A DNA stretch of 64,000 nt from a virus. The DNA lies in the IMG/VR virus record IMGVR_UViG_3300044213_000170, positions 62,001-126,000 of that record; one strand, written 5' to 3'. The position numbers and the translations under genes were made by a program. Positions 33,732 to 43,700 of the stretch are shown here, piece after piece. The notes under the pieces were generated by a model, which was not told the origin of the DNA, made no database searches, and saw only the letters and a program-made list of their open reading frames with translations. Numbering within the stretch: the stretch's first letter is position 1; each line of letters opens with the position of its first letter.

Positions 33732-33933
33732 GCTTTTCCCCGGTAAGATATGGTCTTGCAAACCAGAGTTTAAACCAGGCCTCTGTGCCTGGTTTAATTT
33801 TATGCTCTCGTTGTAATTTGGCTTTTTCTGTTCCAGTATAACTTATGTTATCCGGTTGGCCGATTTTATATTCTTGAATATTTGGGCGATTAGTAATGCC
33901 GGCTAGCAATTTAAGTTGTTGTAAATCATCCAT
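33724..33933 (-). CDS. small hypothetical protein with LAG motif, 69 aa
   Basis: Starts MDDLQQLKLLAGITNRPNIQ, i.e. an N-terminal LKLLAGI motif resembling the C-terminus of the protein at 30154. The remainder is basic (EKAKLQREHKIKPG). It shares its first base with the stop of the upstream gene. Likely a small virion or assembly protein. Confidence 0.5.
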   Translation of the reverse strand: MDDLQQLKLLAGITNRPNIQEYKIGQPDNISYTGTEKAKLQREHKIKPGTEAWFKLWFARPYLTGEKPI

Positions 33934-34319
33934 TATACACCGTATTTGTTCTTTTTCTTTTTAGATACAGGACTGACTTTATTTACATTGCTTAATTCTT
34001 CGCTGCGATTAGAACTTAATCGCTTGACTTTGCCTGCGCCTACCATTTTAGCTGCCGCATTAACAATTTCTAATTCTTCGTCGGTATACGCACTCAATAA
34101 CGGATCTCCCGCGATCGCTCCTGTTGCAGCTGTAGGGAAATCCGGTGCACCGGCCATGGCCAATCCAAAACGATATCCGGCATATGGATTGCCATTTGAT
34201 TTATTTTGACTAATTCCAGGGACGCTCATTGCCCCTTTGATGGCCGCCACTTGTTGACTATCTAACTTTTCAAAATTAGCAGGAATATCTCCTTCAGTTA
34301 AAATTTCCGAAATCTTCAT
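33933..34319 (-). CDS. hypothetical protein with capsid-targeting-like N-terminus, 128 aa
   Basis: N-terminus MKISEILTEGDIPANFEK fits a T4-type capsid-targeting sequence with a prohead protease consensus cut (L-T-E/G). The rest contains a Gly/Ala-rich middle (GYRFGLAMAGAPDFPTAATG) and a basic C-terminal tail (KKKKNKYGV). Coupled by ATGA overlap to the upstream gene. I infer an internal head protein; no enzyme motif seen. Confidence 0.5.
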   Translation of the reverse strand: MKISEILTEGDIPANFEKLDSQQVAAIKGAMSVPGISQNKSNGNPYAGYRFGLAMAGAPDFPTAATGAIAGDPLLSAYTDEELEIVNAAAKMVGAGKVKRLSSNRSEELSNVNKVSPVSKKKKNKYGV

Positions 34320-34747
34320 TTTTTCTTTCCTTCCGCCAGACCCTGCTGTGCTTGTTCAGCGGATCGAATTCGTTGCAATAAATGTTGCATTGGTGATTCT
34401 AAACTACGAGCACGACGTTCTGCATCAGTTAAATTCTGATCACGGTCTGCGTATTGCCAATTGCTACCACCTAACGATTCATATTCTTTTTTCATATTAT
34501 CGTATTCGGCTTTTAGTTTTGGTAATGATGCAATTAAATTCGAAATTTCTTTTTCTCTAGCTAACGCACGACCTCGGTCATCCCTTGCAGCGACACGTTC
34601 TAATCCACGACTTCGCTTATCAAATTTTGCTTTTGCTGCAGCACGTTGTTCTGCGCTAGGTGCAAATGCAGCGCCCATGCCTGCTTGTGCTTGTTGCATG
34701 CTTGCTTTTTTTCGATAATTGCCCAGGGTGACTTCGTTTATTTTCAT
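34316..34747 (-). CDS. hypothetical basic helical protein, capsid-targeting-like N-terminus, 143 aa
   Basis: Starts MKINEVTLGNYRKKASMQQA and is rich in Arg, Ala and Gln with a long helix (RDDRGRALAREKEISNLIAS). Sits in a run of overlapping genes (4-base overlaps both sides) that look like internal head proteins. Basic character suits contact with packaged DNA. Confidence 0.5.
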   Translation of the reverse strand: MKINEVTLGNYRKKASMQQAQAGMGAAFAPSAEQRAAAKAKFDKRSRGLERVAARDDRGRALAREKEISNLIASLPKLKAEYDNMKKEYESLGGSNWQYADRDQNLTDAERRARSLESPMQHLLQRIRSAEQAQQGLAEGKKK

Positions 34748-36471
34748 TTTTGCACCTTTATACTCTGATATTCTTTATATACATTTTCACGCATTGCTAA
34801 CGGATTATCGCTAAATCTTGCAGCGCCGTGTTTATGCATAGTTTTCTCTTGCCCGGCAACTTCTCCGTTACCGCCTTTTAATTGAACATCTGTATTAAAT
34901 ACTTCTTCCTCGGGGGTATTTGCTAATTCCTCTTCATTTGGTTCATCAACAGTATCATTAGCTTCAATTACCGGGTACTCTTTTCCATCGACTTCAAATG
35001 AATCTTTGTGCTGTGCTTTAGCTTTAGCCAGTTTACCGCTGAATTCGTTGCCCTCTTCCATATCTTCTTCGTCGGCAACCTCAACTTCAACAGGTTGATA
35101 TACTTGTTGTGGCTGACTATTACCCAATCCTGCCAATTTCAATAACTGTGCTAACTTAACCGCTTCATCACCTTCTGCATTAACGCTAACATTTTGGTGG
35201 CCGTCATTGTCCATATTCATGCTAATACTAGTATGTCCTTCTTCGTGGCCGCCCTCACAACCACATTCCATCATACCACATTCTTGACATACCTCTGACT
35301 CTTCTTCATTGCCAGTTTCTTCTACCCCGGCTAGTTTTAACATTTCGTCTAGTTCGGTATCATGTTTTGGTTTTTTTCCGGTCTGAGGAAGATTCAATTT
35401 CTTTTGCATTTGTTTGATCATCTCTTCGTCGCTGGGATGACCTAACGTATCTAATACTTTCTTACCTGTTTTTTTTGCTAGGTCGGCAACTGTACCTGCA
35501 ATACCTTCGTCGGCTAAACTACGCTCATATTGATCCGTATAGTTTTCAAATGCACTTTTCTTAGGACGACCACGGCCGCGCTTAACTACCGTTACGTTTT
35601 CGCTGTCATCAGTTTCACCTGTCTTAGGATCATACTTACGTGTATAAATCGTGCCACCGGTTGTTGGGTCTGCTTTCTTATCAAACTTTCCAGTGCCTGC
35701 ATTTGTACGGGATTTGACTGATTTCATCATGTCTTCCCAACCTTCAGAAATTTGTTCTGTAGTCATACCGCTATCGACTAAAGTTTTAACAGCAGCAATG
35801 GCTTCTTCTACTTTACCTGCATTGTGTGCCTTCCAAGCGGTGGCATAAGCAATAGATTTTTCTTTTGGTGTTAGTTTACCGTCTTTAGCATATGACTTCT
35901 TAATATGTTTAACCATGCGCTCTGCTTTTGCTCCTGGTGGTGCAACTTCTGCCATCTCACCTTCTACCTTTGGCAAATTCTTTAACATAAATGATTTAGC
36001 TTGACGCTGTTTTACGTTTTTCATTTGACGCATAAATTCTTGTTCAGGCTCATCACGATTATCTAGATCATCAAAATCATAATCAGCAGCACGATTCATA
36101 GCATCATAGGCTTTATTAATAGAACGATTTGCTAGACGATCATAGTTTTTAGCACGGATCTTGTCAACAATACCTTCTTCGACGCCTTGCTCTTCGCCTA
36201 GTTTTTTGCCTGCGGCGGCGGCGTGCTGGAATTTTTCTTTGCCGTATTTTTTACGTCCAATACTTGCTGCAACTGCTTCGGGATCTTTTGCCCCGCCTGC
36301 TTTAGCTGCGGCAGCGACTTTCTTAAAGCCCATATATTTTTCATTTAACTGACCCTCCACGGTTTCCATATTTTCCGCCAATTTAGATTTGGCTTTTGGT
36401 GTTTCTGTTTTAGGCTGTGCGGCTTGTTCGACTGCGTGTAGCTTATTCAAAATATCATACATATTATTCAT
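34744..36471 (-). CDS. large charged internal/scaffold-like protein, 575 aa
   Basis: Low-complexity, highly charged protein with many L/I-x-E sites suited to prohead protease (for example QISEG, VEEG). Region 175-225 (KSYAKDGKLTPKEKSIAYAT) is a short helical module; 295-305 has KRGRGRPKK, an AT-hook-like segment. LAG motifs occur twice (LDEMLKLAGVEE, LAQLLKLAGLG), a CxxC...C cluster in SEVCQECGMMECGCEGG may bind metal, and the C-terminus is acidic. It fits a head-core or packaged protein; exact role unknown. Confidence 0.5.
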   Translation of the reverse strand: MNNMYDILNKLHAVEQAAQPKTETPKAKSKLAENMETVEGQLNEKYMGFKKVAAAAKAGGAKDPEAVAASIGRKKYGKEKFQHAAAAGKKLGEEQGVEEGIVDKIRAKNYDRLANRSINKAYDAMNRAADYDFDDLDNRDEPEQEFMRQMKNVKQRQAKSFMLKNLPKVEGEMAEVAPPGAKAERMVKHIKKSYAKDGKLTPKEKSIAYATAWKAHNAGKVEEAIAAVKTLVDSGMTTEQISEGWEDMMKSVKSRTNAGTGKFDKKADPTTGGTIYTRKYDPKTGETDDSENVTVVKRGRGRPKKSAFENYTDQYERSLADEGIAGTVADLAKKTGKKVLDTLGHPSDEEMIKQMQKKLNLPQTGKKPKHDTELDEMLKLAGVEETGNEEESEVCQECGMMECGCEGGHEEGHTSISMNMDNDGHQNVSVNAEGDEAVKLAQLLKLAGLGNSQPQQVYQPVEVEVADEEDMEEGNEFSGKLAKAKAQHKDSFEVDGKEYPVIEANDTVDEPNEEELANTPEEEVFNTDVQLKGGNGEVAGQEKTMHKHGAARFSDNPLAMRENVYKEYQSIKVQK

Positions 36472-36484
36472 GATTTAAATCCTA

Positions 36485-37075
36485 TTATTTGACCGGTGAA
36501 GGTATCTTGTTTTGTTTACTACCAACAGGGCTTAATTTTCCTTGTGGCATATCTGATGTTGTTTTTGCAGCCTGTGTTTTACCGCCTGCTGCTGTTGGCA
36601 TATGGTATGCACGAGCATTCATTAATTCTTTCATTAAGTTTTCTACTCGTTCCTCGCCCACTAATCCTTTGGAATCTTCTGCTTTTAATTCTGGTGTGTC
36701 TAATACAACATCACCATCCGGATTGCTAACTTCTTTGCCATCCATGATGGCTTCGATTGGGTGATCTGCAGGAGTGACGCGAATAGCAGATGGAGCGCAA
36801 CAGCCACATTCTGCAATTGCATTACGAATTTGATCATCGTTTGCTGGATAACAAACAGTAATGTCGAACATATTAATTTCGACTGGCCCCATATTCGGAA
36901 ACATTGGGCTTTCTTGAATTGGTAAACGTTTTGTATCAGTGATGGTTTCTACTTTATACACTCCCAATGATTGTTTAATCTTGGATTTCATTTCGTTAGT
37001 CATTTCACAGGCCAAACGAACTTTAAAAGTATAAGTTTTTTTGCTTTCCATCAAGTAAGATTTAAAAGACTTCAT
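36485..37075 (-). CDS. virion protein with capsid-targeting-like N-terminus, 196 aa
   Basis: Starts MKSFKSYLMESKKTYTFKVR; T4-like marine phages carry proteins beginning MKxFKxFLxESKKTY, and LMES matches a prohead protease site. The core is an alpha/beta domain with NECGCC-like cysteines (IAECGCCAPSAI). A late-promoter-like AATAAATA lies 20 bases upstream. Probably a structural or internal protein of the head. Confidence 0.55.
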   Translation of the reverse strand: MKSFKSYLMESKKTYTFKVRLACEMTNEMKSKIKQSLGVYKVETITDTKRLPIQESPMFPNMGPVEINMFDITVCYPANDDQIRNAIAECGCCAPSAIRVTPADHPIEAIMDGKEVSNPDGDVVLDTPELKAEDSKGLVGEERVENLMKELMNARAYHMPTAAGGKTQAAKTTSDMPQGKLSPVGSKQNKIPSPVK

Positions 37076-37111
37076 AGTGATTCCTATTATAAGATATTTA
37101 TTCGAATTTGA

Positions 37112-37603
37112 TTATTTTTTCTGTTGTTTCAGAATTTCCGTCAACAGAGTATTACGATCTATTACAGTTCCCTCGCCTTCAATGGGGTTTGGAAGTGCAG
37201 TGCCTGATTGTTTTGCCTGCTGATCTAATCGCATCTTTTTCAACTGTAAATCGACCATTTTTAGCTTTTTATCTAGTTTAGCTTGTTTAGCAGTGATAGC
37301 GTGACCTAATAACGTACCAGCAGTTTGAAATACCACTCCGCTAAATCGAGCCTCCATGGCCATACCCAAATCCATTAAATCATTGAATTTATCTTTGGCT
37401 AATTGTGCTAGCTCGTCCATTTCAGCATCGCTGGATTCCAATCCCCTTACACCCGGCAATGCTTGATCAATCTTGTCTATAGTATCGTCGATGTCTTTAA
37501 AAACTTCTTGTTGTTCTGCCAATTGAACACTGGCTTGCTCGGGGGTTAGATCATCCGGCAGATTTTCAGGTAAATTAAATAGTTCGGTAAGTTTTTTAGT
37601 CAT
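37112..37603 (-). CDS. 16: probable small terminase subunit gp16
   Basis: 163 aa, helical. The region FNDLMDLGMAMEARFSGVVF then TAGTLLGHAITAKQAKLDKK and KMVDLQLKKMRLDQQ matches the layout of gp16 in T4-like marine phages (repeat helix, then a coiled coil ending in LDQQ). It would form the ring that recognises DNA for gp17. A perfect late promoter precedes it. The gene order gp16 then gp4 in head-assembly genes supports the call, but the N-terminal DNA-binding part is not recognisable by eye. Confidence 0.6.
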   Translation of the reverse strand: MTKKLTELFNLPENLPDDLTPEQASVQLAEQQEVFKDIDDTIDKIDQALPGVRGLESSDAEMDELAQLAKDKFNDLMDLGMAMEARFSGVVFQTAGTLLGHAITAKQAKLDKKLKMVDLQLKKMRLDQQAKQSGTALPNPIEGEGTVIDRNTLLTEILKQQKK

Positions 37604-37608
37604 ACCAA

Positions 37609-37616
37609 TATTTATA
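37609..37616 (-). promoter_or_regulatory. T4-type late promoter (perfect TATAAATA)
   Basis: TATAAATA on the minus strand, 6 bases before the ATG of the gp16-like gene, again allowing almost no leader. Confidence 0.7.
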
Positions 37617-37617
37617 G

Positions 37618-38046
37618 TTATTTAGTGCCAGCAAATATTTGATTTTCGTTAATAACTCTAAACTTAAGTCCATTTTGTTGACAAAACGTAGCCGCTGCTT
37701 GCCATTTACAGTGGTTTAATACTACCGCAGCTTTGTCCCTTGCACTTTTGGCAGCTTCCATTGTGGTTTCCTTGCTGGGCTTAATTTCTACGATTTCACC
37801 GTGTGTCACGCCATCCTTATCTTGATATATTACCAAAAAATCCGGCACATAAATTGTCTTTTTTTTGGTAAAAGGATTTATATAGCTGATATGTATGGCT
37901 TCGCTGGCCCATTGTAATATACTAGGATTATCGTCCAGAAATCTCATCATAGTCAATTCCCAAGAACTTCTGTAATGAGGCTTTTTCTTCCCTATGTATT
38001 TTTCTGGTTTTTTTGGCTCGTAAAATCCGTTTGCAAACTTGGCCAT
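37618..38046 (-). CDS. 4: gp4-type head completion protein (PD-(D/E)XK-like)
   Basis: 142 aa. Matches the T4 gp4 layout: MAKFANGFYEPKKPEKYIGK at the N-terminus, HYRSSWELTMMRFLDDNP, WASEAIHISYINPF, then IYVPDFLVIYQDKDG and EIVEIKPSKET. Glu (RSSWE), Asp (VPDF) and E-I-K form a TnsA-like nuclease set. In T4 the protein is required to finish DNA-filled heads and is thought to trim DNA ends. Length near the T4 protein. Confidence 0.88.
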   Translation of the reverse strand: MAKFANGFYEPKKPEKYIGKKKPHYRSSWELTMMRFLDDNPSILQWASEAIHISYINPFTKKKTIYVPDFLVIYQDKDGVTHGEIVEIKPSKETTMEAAKSARDKAAVVLNHCKWQAAATFCQQNGLKFRVINENQIFAGTK

Positions 38047-38050
38047 ACAA

Positions 38051-38428
38051 TTACCATATTACAGTTCTTGCTACGTGTCTGTTGGGCAGATGAGTATTTA
38101 CTATGCCTAATAAACTAGTGGTTACCCTAGAACTATTCAAGTATAATGCCAATGTGCTGTTTAGCATATTTGCAGGCAACAACTTGAACTGTTCTAGTAC
38201 CTTAAGCGGATCTTCTCTGTTTTTTTGAGCAGTATTAATTACTGTTTGTGCTAATAATTGTGCACTTTCCTTATTACCAGTAACTTGTTCAAACCAGCTT
38301 AAAATAGCATCATCGGTGTTAGACGATACTGTGTATGCCGGAGTATAATAATTTGAAAAAAACTCAGTAGTAGAGTTTTGTGCATTAGTATTTAAATTAC
38401 TAGGTTGTGCTGGGTTATATGTTGTCAT
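38051..38428 (-). CDS. virion structural protein, 125 aa
   Basis: Start chosen at ATG 38428 (MTTYNPAQPSNLNTNAQNST). The C-terminal two thirds (AILSWFEQVTGNKESAQLLA, NREDPLKVLEQFKLL, YLNSSRVTTSLLGI, ending HVARTVIW) resemble a small structural protein found near baseplate or head genes in T4-like marine phages. No enzymatic motif. Sits between gp4 and a tail protein. Confidence 0.6.
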   Translation of the reverse strand: MTTYNPAQPSNLNTNAQNSTTEFFSNYYTPAYTVSSNTDDAILSWFEQVTGNKESAQLLAQTVINTAQKNREDPLKVLEQFKLLPANMLNSTLALYLNSSRVTTSLLGIVNTHLPNRHVARTVIW

Positions 38429-38433
38429 AAAAT

Positions 38434-40710
38434 TTAAGCCGAGTAATCCCCGGACCAATCTGAAGCTGTAGTTGTGGCATCAGCTCCGCCACCTGCTACA
38501 ACTGTATCATTATTTACTGCATTTGGAATTGCAGAATCCTGATTATTGCTGACTACTGCGGTGTCGGGATTGATTCCCGAATTACTGAACACGGTGCTGG
38601 TCCAATTGGTTGCTGTAGGTGCTTGCACTTGAGTAAAATTTCCCGATGCATCTTTGAAATATTGAGAACCGTCTTGATATGTTATTGTGCCAGATCCGTC
38701 ATTTTCGTAAACAGAACTCACAACGTTCTGATTGGGATTGTTTGCATTAAATCCGCCGGTGCCGAACGTAGATCCAACGAAATTGCTGATACTGCCAGTT
38801 ACACTATTAAATCCTTGGCTTATGCTATTCGCAAAACCATTAGCAATAGGTTGTAAAGTATTATTAATTAATTTACCAGTAACTAATCCTGCAGCACCGC
38901 TTATACCTGCTGCCACAGTTTTACCGATTGCACTTTGACCTAAAAATCCGCCAGTCAATCCTTGATATAAAGATTGTCCTGCCAATGCTCCGCCTACTAA
39001 ACCTGCTGTTCCTGTTAAACTGTTGACTATCTGTGCAGATGTGCCGCCTACTGTTGTAGTAATACCAGTAGTGGGATTTGTGTAGTAGCTTACTCCTCCA
39101 GCGAATGTTTGGCCAGTTGACGAAATCAAAGCACCTGTATTTTGCGGCACTGCTGGGTTTTGCAGTACATTTGGATTATATGATGATCCAGGGATCAACC
39201 CAACCTGATTACCATTTGCATCTTTTGTTACTACTGTTCCATCATTGTATGTTTGCTGCGATACAACATTTCCTTGAGGGTCCGTAATTGTTTGTGTGCT
39301 TTTTAAATTATCTGTCGGGCTATTGGGATTATATGTACCGTTAGCTGTAGTAAAGACCGATGTAGTGCTAATTTGTTTTCCGGTAGGATCAAGTACTGCT
39401 ACAGTCTGTTGATTTGTAATTGGTTGTCCTGCACTATTAACATAAACATATGAACCGCCGGACCCTTGGACCGTGTATACCGGTGCCTGCCCCTGAGACT
39501 GGAAAACACCAGTAACTACTCCTTGTACCCATTGATTTGATACCTGTTGCCCTGTTTGTAACAACCCGCCAGCTGCTGCGCCTGCTATTCCACTTATTAC
39601 ATTTGTTGGGGATGGTAACATACCGAAGTTTGTGGTCGGTACACTAACAGAATTGCTGAATGCACTATTGATTGCTTGACTAACTGCACTAATTCCGATA
39701 CTACCCAATGTTTGTGCTGCTAAATTTTGAAAATTTGTGCCTTGTAAATTCTTTATTAAATTCGCAATATTATTTGCGGTCGATAATAAATTAGATCCGC
39801 TTGAGCCGTCAGGTCTTGCCAAGTCCTTAGTACCACTATTTAATGCACCGAGTAAACCGTTGTCATTATAAATGTTAGTTACGCTGGTGCTAATTGGACT
39901 TTGTACATCATCATAATGTATAGTAGCAAAGCCCTCGACATCCAATGGATTTATATAACCTGTTTTGTACTTGACTGTTTCAAACGTAATAGTCATGGTA
40001 TTCTCTAATAGACCAGTACCGTCGACATTACTATGCTCGCCGTGACGCCAATCTGTTATGATAGGATTTATTAATTCGTATTCAGTAAATCTTTTATTAT
40101 GTAAACTAAAAAGTTGTATACTTTTAAAAAACGGTATATTACTACCATTTCTAGTAGTGTACCCCCATTTCGAAGTAGGTCTTCCAGCATAAATTCCTGT
40201 CTGCTGTTTAAAACCCGAATAAGGATTTGTCAGTGTAGCAGTTGAAGAAAATAAACTATTATCTGTAGAATAATCGCTATCTCGGTAATAATATGTATAG
40301 TAATCGTTCCACAGGCCTGTAACGGTATCGGCGGCATCATCATGAAAAGTTATACTAACTGGATCGTATGATATGTGTGTTTGTATAACATTTTTCCTGT
40401 TATAAGAATTCAAAGTTTTTGTGTCGATTTTAAATTTTGGTAATTCAACTCTTTTAGCTAGCATGCCTGCTTCTAACTGTTGTAAGCTAGTTTGACTAGA
40501 TACTGTTGATCCTGATATTGTGTTAGATAATGTAGATAAAAACCCCGCCGGTAAATCGGAATTTATTTGCAGTCTGACGTAATATAAAAATGCCTGTTTA
40601 GGCGATAACTTGTAATTATCAGCTAAAAAAAGTTTTGTAGCGTGTTGATAATCGTGTGTCCACTGACCTTGTGTAAGTGGTTTTAAATCGGCATTATACA
40701 GAGTAGACAT
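38434..40710 (-). CDS. baseplate / tail-tube-associated protein with long Gly/Asn/Ser-rich extension, 758 aa
   Basis: Residues 1-270 have tail-tube-like pattern (KRVELPKFKIDTKTLNSYNR, NVIQTHISYDPVSITFHDDA, LWNDYYTYYYRDSD, EYELINPIITDWRHGEHSN), similar to the gp48/gp54 tail-tube initiator and cap proteins. The rest is repetitive, rich in Asn, Gly, Thr and Gln with a hydrophobic Ala/Gly stretch (SGAAGLVTGKLI) as in tape-like or membrane-active segments. A late-promoter-like GATAAATA lies upstream. Exact T4 counterpart uncertain. Confidence 0.55.
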   Translation of the reverse strand: MSTLYNADLKPLTQGQWTHDYQHATKLFLADNYKLSPKQAFLYYVRLQINSDLPAGFLSTLSNTISGSTVSSQTSLQQLEAGMLAKRVELPKFKIDTKTLNSYNRKNVIQTHISYDPVSITFHDDAADTVTGLWNDYYTYYYRDSDYSTDNSLFSSTATLTNPYSGFKQQTGIYAGRPTSKWGYTTRNGSNIPFFKSIQLFSLHNKRFTEYELINPIITDWRHGEHSNVDGTGLLENTMTITFETVKYKTGYINPLDVEGFATIHYDDVQSPISTSVTNIYNDNGLLGALNSGTKDLARPDGSSGSNLLSTANNIANLIKNLQGTNFQNLAAQTLGSIGISAVSQAINSAFSNSVSVPTTNFGMLPSPTNVISGIAGAAAGGLLQTGQQVSNQWVQGVVTGVFQSQGQAPVYTVQGSGGSYVYVNSAGQPITNQQTVAVLDPTGKQISTTSVFTTANGTYNPNSPTDNLKSTQTITDPQGNVVSQQTYNDGTVVTKDANGNQVGLIPGSSYNPNVLQNPAVPQNTGALISSTGQTFAGGVSYYTNPTTGITTTVGGTSAQIVNSLTGTAGLVGGALAGQSLYQGLTGGFLGQSAIGKTVAAGISGAAGLVTGKLINNTLQPIANGFANSISQGFNSVTGSISNFVGSTFGTGGFNANNPNQNVVSSVYENDGSGTITYQDGSQYFKDASGNFTQVQAPTATNWTSTVFSNSGINPDTAVVSNNQDSAIPNAVNNDTVVAGGGADATTTASDWSGDYSA

Positions 40711-43700
40711 ACAAATATTTATCTCAATAAAAAACCCACTCGAAAGTGGGTTTAAGTAGTTAATGCCAATTTAACCAGTAATGGTTGTACCGTTTCCACG
40801 TGGAACACTAGTACCAACACCGCCACCAGTTGTTTGCATAGCGTTATCCATGCGAATCGACATAGTAATAGTCATTGGCTCATTATTAGCATAACTTGCT
40901 TCGTTGTAGTTAACATCAGTTAAGAAACAACCATATAATTCCCAAGCCTCTAATATTACTGGTTCGTATGCACCGTTCGATCCGTCTAGCATTTCAATTC
41001 GTGCAGTGAATTTATAGTCGATACCAGAACTTGCACTAGCTTGTTCCATAAAATCAAACTGCTTTTGTAATTGTTCGCCAACCAAACGACTTACATTGCC
41101 GCCTGCGTCATCACGTAATACCACTTGTGCAGCTTGCCATACTGGACGACCTGCCAAGTATACGTGGCTGTTATATACTGGAATATCAATCGCTTCCATT
41201 TGAACTTGTGGGCGTGCAAAACTTACAATTTGTTTAGTAAGTTCTGTAGTAGGTGTAGTAACACCAAACTTATCAAAACTTCCTCTAAAACGAAACTGCA
41301 ATTTTGGCATCAACAAGCCCTGGGCCGAAGCACTTTGGTTTCCGCTCAACGGTACTGTAAATTTTGTTAATGATGAAACTGCCATTTTATTATGCTCCTG
41401 TTCCTACTGTTGTTGCAGGTGCTATGTTGCTACTTTGTAACTGACCTGCGGCTACTAACCTAATAGGAATGTAAATAAACTCAACATCCTTGGTCGGTTG
41501 TACTGCAATATCTACCCATAATTCGTTACGATCGATACGAGTTGGCGTATTATTGCTGCTATCGCAAACTACTAAGTAATCTGCTACACCTCGTTTAGCA
41601 ACTAAATCATTCATTATGCCGCTAACTACAGCAGTAACGTTCTTTTGTGTAATCGAATCATTTGGTTCAAATAAGAACGGACGACTCACAATGTTTAATT
41701 GTTTTCTAATATAATTTACTAATCGTGCTACGTTAATGCGATCCAAACTACTTGGGTTACCTGCTAATGTCTTTTGACCGTATATTACTAAACCTGCACC
41801 TGGCAAGTTAGTTAACGGATTGATTTTATTAGCATACATAACATCGCGTAGTCCCTGGGTAATACCTGCAGAAATAAAAGCGCCTGATGCTCCGTCTACG
41901 TAACCGATAGCAGATATGTTATCTACTATACCTCTACGTGTACCTGCCGGTGCTATCCAAGGATAACTTGCATTGTCGCTATTTAAAATTGCTTTTAATA
42001 CTGCATGACTTGGAGGTACTACAATAATATTTCCAGATAGGTCAGTAGTTTGCCCCGATGGATAATATACCCCAACGTATGGGTCAGTAACTGATAATGC
42101 TGTTTCACCTGTTGCATTACTACCAGCGGCATTTGATGCCCAATTTTGAATTGCTGTTTCTGATGCAGGCAATCTGAATGGAGTATCACCGATGACAAAT
42201 GCTGTATTGCCTTTATCGTTGTTTAACGTTGCCATATAAGGCATCAATTCTGGATAACCAGGACATGCTATTAAATTAAATTGCGTTGCATCTTCTCTCA
42301 ATGAAGTGCTGCTATCAATTGCTGCTGTTAATGCTGCAATTACAACACCGCGCTGGGCTTTACGACCAAAATTTGGGATTGATTCAGGCTGATATCCAAC
42401 AACAGATACCCAAGTACTTTCTACGGCAGGTATCACTTGATTTGGATATGCCGACGCTGTAAAGTACATAGACTTAAATTGTTTTACATTAAACCCGCTA
42501 GCTCTTGTATTAAACAATAACATTCCGCGTGGATGTAATGTTGGATCTGGCGCATCTAAATCTACATAACTGCTTACAGCTAATTCTGCCATACTAGGCA
42601 TATCATCTAATGCAGGATCTACGTTGCCGCTAGTTGCCCATCGAGCATCAGCAAAGATAATGCCATTTTGACTTACGCTATCAGTATTGCTAATTGCTAC
42701 CCATTTGTCAATTCCAGATACACGTTCCCATCTATTAATCTTTGGGAAATTTTCTACATCGCTGGTATCTAGCCATAGATCACCATAAACCAACGCATTC
42801 CCGTTATCTTGGGATGCAGGGCTACTAGATCTTACTATAATGCCGTTGGCATTTGTATTTGATAAATTATATCCACGAACATCTGCGGTAACAGTTCTAT
42901 ATCCTGCCCAAGCAGAGCCAGTGTTGATCATAATATCAACACGAGAAGGAGAATTGAAATACCAATTGGTATTGTCAACTGGCTGAGATACAGGCGCCGT
43001 AGGCGATGCATAATAGCCTGTCGAACACAGAGGTGCCCAGTTAGATATCAAATATGACATATCATTTGTGGCACTAAGATATGTATTAGTCGATGTAGCA
43101 TTAATACCAACGTTAGCTAAAGGTGTTCCGGTTATATCCTGTACACCAATATCACCCCCAGTTACATGTGTTATAGTAACTGCACCCGATACCGTAATAG
43201 CAGCACTTACATTAGGCATATCTGCTGCAACAATTGCCCTTACTAATCCAGACGGACTAGCTGTAGTTACTGTTATTCTCTTAGATAGAAAATTTCCAGA
43301 ACCAGTCGAATAATATACATCAAATTGGTCATTAACGCTTGGATTAAGAACCACAGGAGTAGTTGCGGTTGCAACTGTTGGGCCAGCATTTTTTCTATAG
43401 AAAAACTGACTTCCTACAGTTGGATACAGATTTAACTCAACTTGAACATCCGCAAACATTGTGCCCACTGGAATGTTTAATCCACCACCAGTGGGATCAA
43501 AAATATGAGTAGCAGTCGATGCATTAGATGTGAAAACTGTTAGTTCTACTGGCACCCAACTATTAGTTGGTGCATTAAACTGCTTTACTACTGGTGCATA
43601 TCCGTTGCCGATTATGCTGGTCTTATGCCACACACTGCCCGTAGGACGGCCTTGGCCTAGTGTGATATCAGTTGTTTCAAAATGCGGTACCTTATAGTAC